Shown piece after piece: positions 7,943 to 11,459 of a stretch of DNA of 11,459 nt. Numbering within the stretch: the first letter of the stretch is position 1; every line of letters starts with the position of its first letter. The notes under the pieces were generated by a model that saw only the letters and a program-made list of their open reading frames with translations, was not told the origin of the DNA and ran no database searches. Origin of the DNA: Deferribacteres bacterium (lineage in GTDB: Bacteria > Zhuqueibacterota > Zhuqueibacteria > Zhuqueibacterales > Geothermadaptataceae); the NCBI GenBank assembly GCA_020633655.1, contig JACKDF010000031.1, positions 1 to 11,459 of the forward strand, given 5' to 3'. The position numbers were made by a program, and so were the translations under genes.

Positions 7943-9078
7943 AAATCGTTGTCTTGGGCGCAGGACGAGTTGGTGGCCCCTGTGCGATAGATCTGGCAAA
8001 GGAGCCACAATTCGATGTGACTGTTGTCGACCGTGACACGGAGACGCTTGGCAAGATCAGCAATCACCCACACCTGCATACCGTCGAACAGGACCTGGCA
8101 AATCCTGCAAATGTCTCTGCCATCGTAAACAATTTTGATTTTGTCCTCAACGCTGTTCCGGGCTTTATGGGCTACCGTACCTTTGAGGCGGTAATCAAAG
8201 CCGGTAAAAACATCGTCGATATTGCCTTCTTCCCGGAAGATCCGTTCCAGTTGCAAAAACTTGCAGCGAAAAAAGGCGTCATAGCGGTAATGGACTGCGG
8301 TGTCGCACCGGGAATGAGTAATGTACTTGTCGCTCATGCGGCAGCGCAGATGGACAATGCCCTGGAAGCCACAATATTTGTCGGCGGGTTGCCCCTCGTG
8401 CGCCAGTGGCCGTGGGAATACAAAGCGGTCTTCTCCCCTATCGACGTTATCGAAGAATACACCCGTCCGGCCCGACTGGTTGAGAATGGGAAACTCGTGG
8501 TGAAACCGGCGCTTACCGAACTGGAATTGCGTGACTTCCGCGGCATCGGCACGCTCGAAGCCTTCAACAGCGACGGCTTGCGAACGCTGGCCAACACGAT
8601 GAAAATTCCCAATATGAAAGAAAAAACCTTGCGCTACCCGGGACATGTGGAACGCATGCAACTGCTGCGGCATACAGGGTTTTTCTCCCAGAAAGAAATA
8701 AAAGTAAACGGAAAAAGCATTCGCCCCATCGATCTCACCGCGAAACTGCTCTTTCCCCAATGGGAAATGAACAAAGATGACCGTGATCTTACCATCATGC
8801 AGGTACAGGTGATCGGCATGAAAAACGGCAAAAAGATCAGCCATACCTTTGATTTGCTCGACCTGTTCGATGAAACAACCAATACCCACTCCATGGCGCG
8901 AACGACTGGCTACACCGCAACCGTCATCGCACGCATGATTGCTGCAGGATTGTATAACCGAACCGGATTGAGTGTACCGGAGTACATTGGTCAGGATGCG
9001 CGGGCGGTGGATTTCTTGCTCAAAGGCCTGGAAGAGCGCGGTGTCATCTATAAAGAGGGCATACAGGAAATCGCCTGA
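7939..9078 (+). CDS. Saccharopine dehydrogenase family NAD(P)-dependent oxidoreductase
   Basis: The protein has 379 residues. An N-terminal Rossmann domain opens with VVLGAGRVGG (4-13); the acidic Asp31 in TVVDRD at the end of strand two favours NAD over NADP. DCGVAPGMSN (119-128) and YTRPARLVENGK (174-185) are typical of the saccharopine dehydrogenase/lysine 6-dehydrogenase group. Family members act on amino-acid secondary amines or lysine epsilon-amines. Lysine 6-dehydrogenase is a plausible role here, but it is not proven by sequence alone. The length fits the short bacterial forms rather than the fused LKR/SDH type. The start overlaps the phosphoesterase stop as ATGA, so it is translationally coupled to a secreted enzyme although the product itself is cytoplasmic. 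No terminator is visible directly after it. Confidence 0.88.
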   Translation: MKIVVLGAGRVGGPCAIDLAKEPQFDVTVVDRDTETLGKISNHPHLHTVEQDLANPANVSAIVNNFDFVLNAVPGFMGYRTFEAVIKAGKNIVDIAFFPEDPFQLQKLAAKKGVIAVMDCGVAPGMSNVLVAHAAAQMDNALEATIFVGGLPLVRQWPWEYKAVFSPIDVIEEYTRPARLVENGKLVVKPALTELELRDFRGIGTLEAFNSDGLRTLANTMKIPNMKEKTLRYPGHVERMQLLRHTGFFSQKEIKVNGKSIRPIDLTAKLLFPQWEMNKDDRDLTIMQVQVIGMKNGKKISHTFDLLDLFDETTNTHSMARTTGYTATVIARMIAAGLYNRTGLSVPEYIGQDARAVDFLLKGLEERGVIYKEGIQEIA

Positions 9079-9120
9079 AGCGACCGACGGGCGATAGGTA
9101 TTTTTTAGCTTGTTTAATTC

Positions 9121-9173
9121 GTGAACACCAGGATTGGGTGGTGCCAATCACCTGCCCATCCTTGGTTCATCAC
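9121..9173. repeat. Imperfect long stem-loop upstream of plsX
   Basis: Bases 9121-9143 and 9149-9173 are imperfect inverted copies (shared blocks GTGA, ACCA, GGAT, GGG, GGTG) around a five-base loop CCAAT. No T tract follows in either direction, so it is not a classic terminator. It may act as an RNA structure between the two genes or be a dispersed palindromic repeat. Confidence 0.55.
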
Positions 9174-9281
9174 AACAAGTACATATGCCAGGGCAGCACG
9201 TAATTTTTGTTTGTATTCAAATTTATTTTCTCTTTATTAGCCGGGGTGAAGGAGTGGAGTAAACCAATTCAGTGAGGGAAG

Positions 9282-10406
9282 ATGGAAAAATATGAAATAA
9301 TTATCGACGCGATGGGCGGGGATCACGCGCCGGGGGAAATCATCAAAGGTGCGGCTCAGGCTTGCCGCGAAAGCGAAACATTGACCTGCGTTTTTGTGGG
9401 GGAATCCAACCGCATAATACCATTAATTCGTGCAGAAAAAATCCCCGAAGAACGCTATCGTATCGTTCATGCTTCGGAAGTTATCGAAATGGATGATCCC
9501 CCAAAAGAAGCTGTTAACGAAAAAATCGACGCATCCATCAATGTGGCGACTCGCCTTATACGCGACCACAAAGGGGATGCGCTGGTTTCCGCGGGCAGCA
9601 CAGGCGCTACGGTTCTTGCCTGCGCTAAAACCATTCCCCGCCTGCCGGGGATTGAGCGTGGTGTACTGGCTGCTGTATTTCCAGCAGCTAAATCCCAGCG
9701 CAGCGATACCGGCGTGACGATCATGCTCGACGTTGGTGCTACCCTCCACTGCACCGTCAACCAGCTCATCAGTTTTGCCATTATGGGCATTCACTACGCC
9801 AAAACCATTCTCGCCATCGAAAAGCCGCGAGTCGGCTTGCTGAATATCGGCGAGGAAGATACCAAGGGGCACGAAGTCCTGGTGGAAACCAACAAAACCC
9901 TGCGGGAGATGAAAGATTTCAATTTCATCGGCAATGTGGAAGGCAAGGACATCATGCGCGGTATCGCGGATGTGATTATTACCGAAGGTTTGACTGGCAA
10001 TATCGTGCTCAAAGGCATGGAAGGTATGGCAGAAATGGCGATGCAGACTGGCAAACGCATCTGGAAAAAAAACTTGCTTTCGAAATTGGGAATTATCATG
10101 CTGGCGCCGGTGCTGAAAAAACTGAAAAAACGTTTGGATTACTCCGAATATGGCGGTGCACCGATTCTTGGCTTTGAAAAACTGGTGATTAAAGCCCACG
10201 GCCGCTCCAATGCCAAGGCCATAAAAAATGCCATTCTCCTCGCAGAAAAATCAGCCAGTGCTGATCTGCCCGACCAAATGGAGAAGTCCATTAAAAGCTT
10301 CTACCTGCGTATGTTTGAGGAAAAAGAAACACCGCAGGAACCCGAACAAAAACCTGACCAGGAAGCCCCCGAAGAGCATCAAAACCAAAAGCCGGAGGAG
10401 GAATGA
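9282..10406 (+). CDS. plsX: Phosphate acyltransferase PlsX
   Basis: PlsX converts acyl-ACP and phosphate to acyl-phosphate, the donor for PlsY in phosphatidic acid synthesis; it is a peripheral membrane enzyme. The 374-residue protein shows the family landmarks: DAMGGDHAP at 9-17, DDPPKEA (71-77), SAGSTGA (103-109), LDVGATLHC (149-157), LLNIGEE (186-192), FIGNVEG (215-221), EGLTGN (235-240), GGAPILG (291-297) and KAHG (304-307). The usual length is near 330-356, and the excess is a Glu/Pro/Gln/Lys-rich tail at about 347-374, probably disordered. GAGGGA lies just before the ATG. Neighbours are unusual: no rpmF before it and no fabH or fabD after it, where many bacteria have them. Confidence 0.97.
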   Translation: MEKYEIIIDAMGGDHAPGEIIKGAAQACRESETLTCVFVGESNRIIPLIRAEKIPEERYRIVHASEVIEMDDPPKEAVNEKIDASINVATRLIRDHKGDALVSAGSTGATVLACAKTIPRLPGIERGVLAAVFPAAKSQRSDTGVTIMLDVGATLHCTVNQLISFAIMGIHYAKTILAIEKPRVGLLNIGEEDTKGHEVLVETNKTLREMKDFNFIGNVEGKDIMRGIADVIITEGLTGNIVLKGMEGMAEMAMQTGKRIWKKNLLSKLGIIMLAPVLKKLKKRLDYSEYGGAPILGFEKLVIKAHGRSNAKAIKNAILLAEKSASADLPDQMEKSIKSFYLRMFEEKETPQEPEQKPDQEAPEEHQNQKPEEE

Positions 10407-10490
10407 GCCTAATTATTTCGGTTCATCCTTCGTGGAGTCATTCTGGCACGCTTCTAGCCGGAATCCAGTCATCACGCTCTTTTTAACGAT

Positions 10491-10514
10491 CGTTCAGGGG
10501 ATTCCCCCTGAACG
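10491..10514. repeat. Perfect 10-bp hairpin after plsX
   Basis: CGTTCAGGGG and CCCCTGAACG flank the four-base loop ATTC. No T tract follows, so it is a stable structure without terminator character. It could slow 3' decay of plsX mRNA. Confidence 0.7.
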
Positions 10515-10802
10515 GACGAAGCTTTAGGGCATTTGCCCAAAAAAAAATGAATGCGCACGTGGGAAATCCCCTATGCGACCGTATCAATAATCCTTTAAGT
10601 AAAAAAGAAAACAATGGAAGATTATTATTTACTTGGATACATCGTTTTATGGTTCATCCTGCAGCGATGGCTCTTGCCGAAAATGGGCGTGCCCACGTGA
10701 ATGGGCCAGGCCTGTTCGGTCGAACAGAAAAAACCACAACAAGACCCGGCACAAAACGAAACCGGGCACTAAACTCAGCGTGCGTCGTATTTCCTCCATC
10801 GA

Positions 10803-10882
10803 AGGTGCGACGCACTTTCCTTTAAACGAAGGCAAGCACGCAATATTTTTCCGATAACTTTGATACAAAGTGCGTCGCACCT
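10803..10882. repeat. 16-bp perfect inverted repeat pair, 48-base spacer
   Basis: AGGTGCGACGCACTTT at 10803-10818 is the exact reverse complement of 10867-10882. Each arm contains its own small palindrome, GTGCG-A-CGCAC. A partial third copy, GTGCGTCG, lies at 10780-10787. Confidence 0.85.
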
Positions 10883-11040
10883 GGTACCACCCCAAAATCT
10901 ATTATCTAGAATCCCGCTGCTTTTCAAGCGGGGTGAGATATCTTAATCAAGGAGCATGAAAACAAGATTTCCCAACACAAACCACCCAAAACAAATCCCA
11001 CCCCCTTCTTGCATGTTTTCCAAATAGTTATAAATTTTGA

Positions 11041-11194
11041 AAAGTATCTATTCAGCCATTAGCGGACGCTGAGCTTGTCGAAGCGGGAGCGGTGCTACTT
11101 CATGAGAGAAATAGGCCCCCTTCGATAAACTCAGGACAGCGCTTCGACAGGCTCAGGGACCATTTCTCTCCAAGTCAGGCTGAATAGTTACTTT
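11041..11194. repeat. Composite palindromic element (MITE/REP-like)
   Basis: The outer inverted repeats at 11041-11057 and 11178-11194 match at 16 of 17 positions. Inside are three related 15-mers: CTGAGCTTGTCGAAG at 11069-11083, a diverged inverse copy CTTCGATAAACTCAG at 11120-11134, and a close inverse copy CTTCGACAGGCTCAG at 11142-11156. GAGAGAAAT at 11104-11112 also has its inverse at 11162-11170. The flanks carry similar direct repeats (TTTGAAAAGTA at 11036-11046, TTTGAAAAAGTA at 11192-11203). There is no coding frame inside. The core resembles dispersed palindromes common between bacterial genes. Confidence 0.75.
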
Positions 11195-11227
11195 GAAAAA
11201 GTAAAATTCATTTCCTAAAAAATATTT

Positions 11228-11295
11228 GTTCGTAGTCCAGAGTGTGCTCTGCAAAAAACAGCCCGAAAAACTGGAGCACGCTCTGGACTACGAAC
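11228..11295. repeat. Long hairpin, 22-bp arms matching at 21 of 22
   Basis: The arm at 11228-11249 (beginning GTTCGTAGTCCAGAG) pairs with 11274-11295 (ending CTCTGGACTACGAAC), with a single G/T-type mismatch and a 24-base loop. Each arm also folds on itself (CAGAG/CTCTG on the left). It lies about 30-40 bases before the partial gene at the right edge. Confidence 0.85.
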
Positions 11296-11337
11296 GGAAA
11301 ACGCATATTAAAACAAAAAATAATGGGAACCCACCTC

Positions 11338-11459
11338 ATGGCCTACGATCCTACCAAACAAACACACATTCTCACCGATAAACCTGGTCCCATGTTTGAA
11401 GGTAAACCCAATCGCCAGTTTGTCGGCATTGAACTTGCGCAACTCAAAGGACATACAGA
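11338..11459 (+). CDS. Unrecognised protein, 5' end only
   Basis: The frame is open from ATG 11338 to the window edge, giving 40 full codons that begin MAYDPTKQTHILTDKPGP and include FEGKPNRQFVGIELAQLKGH. An in-frame ATG at 11323 would add MGTHL. I prefer 11338 because GGGA at 11325-11328 sits nine bases upstream, though this is a weak Shine-Dalgarno. There is no signal peptide. The composition looks protein-like, but I do not recognise the family, and too little is visible to suggest a function. Confidence 0.55.
   Translation, partial: MAYDPTKQTHILTDKPGPMFEGKPNRQFVGIELAQLKGHT

Larger units (their letters stand above)
10407..11322. other. Palindrome-rich non-coding region after plsX
   Basis: About 0.9 kb without a convincing gene. 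Short frames exist, but their compositions are unlike proteins and they cross palindromes. It holds many inverted repeats: an imperfect ATTCTGGC/GCCGGAAT at 10440-10464; CGTTCAGGGG/CCCCTGAACG at 10491-10514; GGGCGTGCCC at 10685-10694; CTGTTC/GAACAG at 10712-10727; the arms at 10803-10882; CCCGCT/AGCGGG at 10913-10932; the composite at 11041-11194; and the hairpin at 11228-11295. No T-tract terminator for plsX was found. Confidence 0.75.

Noticed and set aside
7750..9147. A 465-codon open frame on the minus strand across the saccharopine dehydrogenase gene
   Set aside because: The translation has no recognisable domain and an odd composition rich in His, Phe and Arg. The plus-strand gene has clear Rossmann and family motifs, so this is an antisense shadow.
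9423..10199. A 258-codon minus-strand frame across plsX
   Set aside because: It is antisense to a well-conserved gene, is Phe/His-rich and has no family features.
10525..10550. GGGC/GCCC hairpin followed by an A run, considered as a terminator
   Set aside because: The run is A on the plus strand and precedes the hairpin as T on the minus strand, so it does not fit an intrinsic terminator in either direction.
10547..10857. Short frames of 74-99 codons after plsX
   Set aside because: They overlap each other in different frames, run through palindromes, and lack protein-like composition and ribosome sites.
10957..11028. Tiny 23-codon frame with AAGGAG just ahead of its ATG
   Set aside because: The ribosome site is only one base from the ATG, the peptide is Pro/Asn/Lys-rich without features, and nothing around it supports a gene.

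Overview
The window looks like chromosomal DNA of an anaerobic or facultative Gram-negative bacterium. Exported proteins, very heme-rich c-type cytochromes, an AT-rich spacer and moderate-GC genes would fit the FCB-type lineages (Calditrichota, Ignavibacteriota, KSB1-like). That placement is an inference from gene content, and no rRNA or other marker confirms it.

Left third (1-3891, minus strand): a three-gene overlapping operon for electron transfer. It reads from right to left. First is a five-helix membrane cytochrome b with two His pairs, each spaced 14 residues. Next is a secreted cytochrome c with 20 CXXCH heme sites. Last is a second secreted cytochrome c with 16 CXXCH sites in its visible 426 residues, which runs off the left edge. 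The genes overlap by 4 and 8 bases, so they are probably translationally coupled. The likely role is oxidation of membrane quinol by the b-type protein and passage of electrons into long periplasmic or extracellular heme chains built of repeated three-heme modules. This is the most interesting part of the window.

Middle (3892-9078): an AT-rich 753-base divergent spacer leads to a membrane-anchored SRPBCC/START-like protein, closed by a clear intrinsic terminator. A convergent class I SAM-dependent methyltransferase follows. A divergent two-gene operon then encodes a secreted calcineurin-like phosphoesterase and a saccharopine-dehydrogenase-family NAD(P)-dependent enzyme, overlapping by 4 bases.

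Right (9079-11459): plsX (acyl-phosphate synthesis for phospholipids) follows a 203-base gap holding a long imperfect stem-loop. After plsX there is a non-coding stretch of about 0.9 kb packed with palindromic modules of at least three different sequence families, including a composite MITE/REP-like element at about 11041-11194 and a 22-base-arm hairpin at 11228-11295. The 5' end of an unrecognised gene enters at the right edge. No tRNA, rRNA, CRISPR array or transposase gene was seen.
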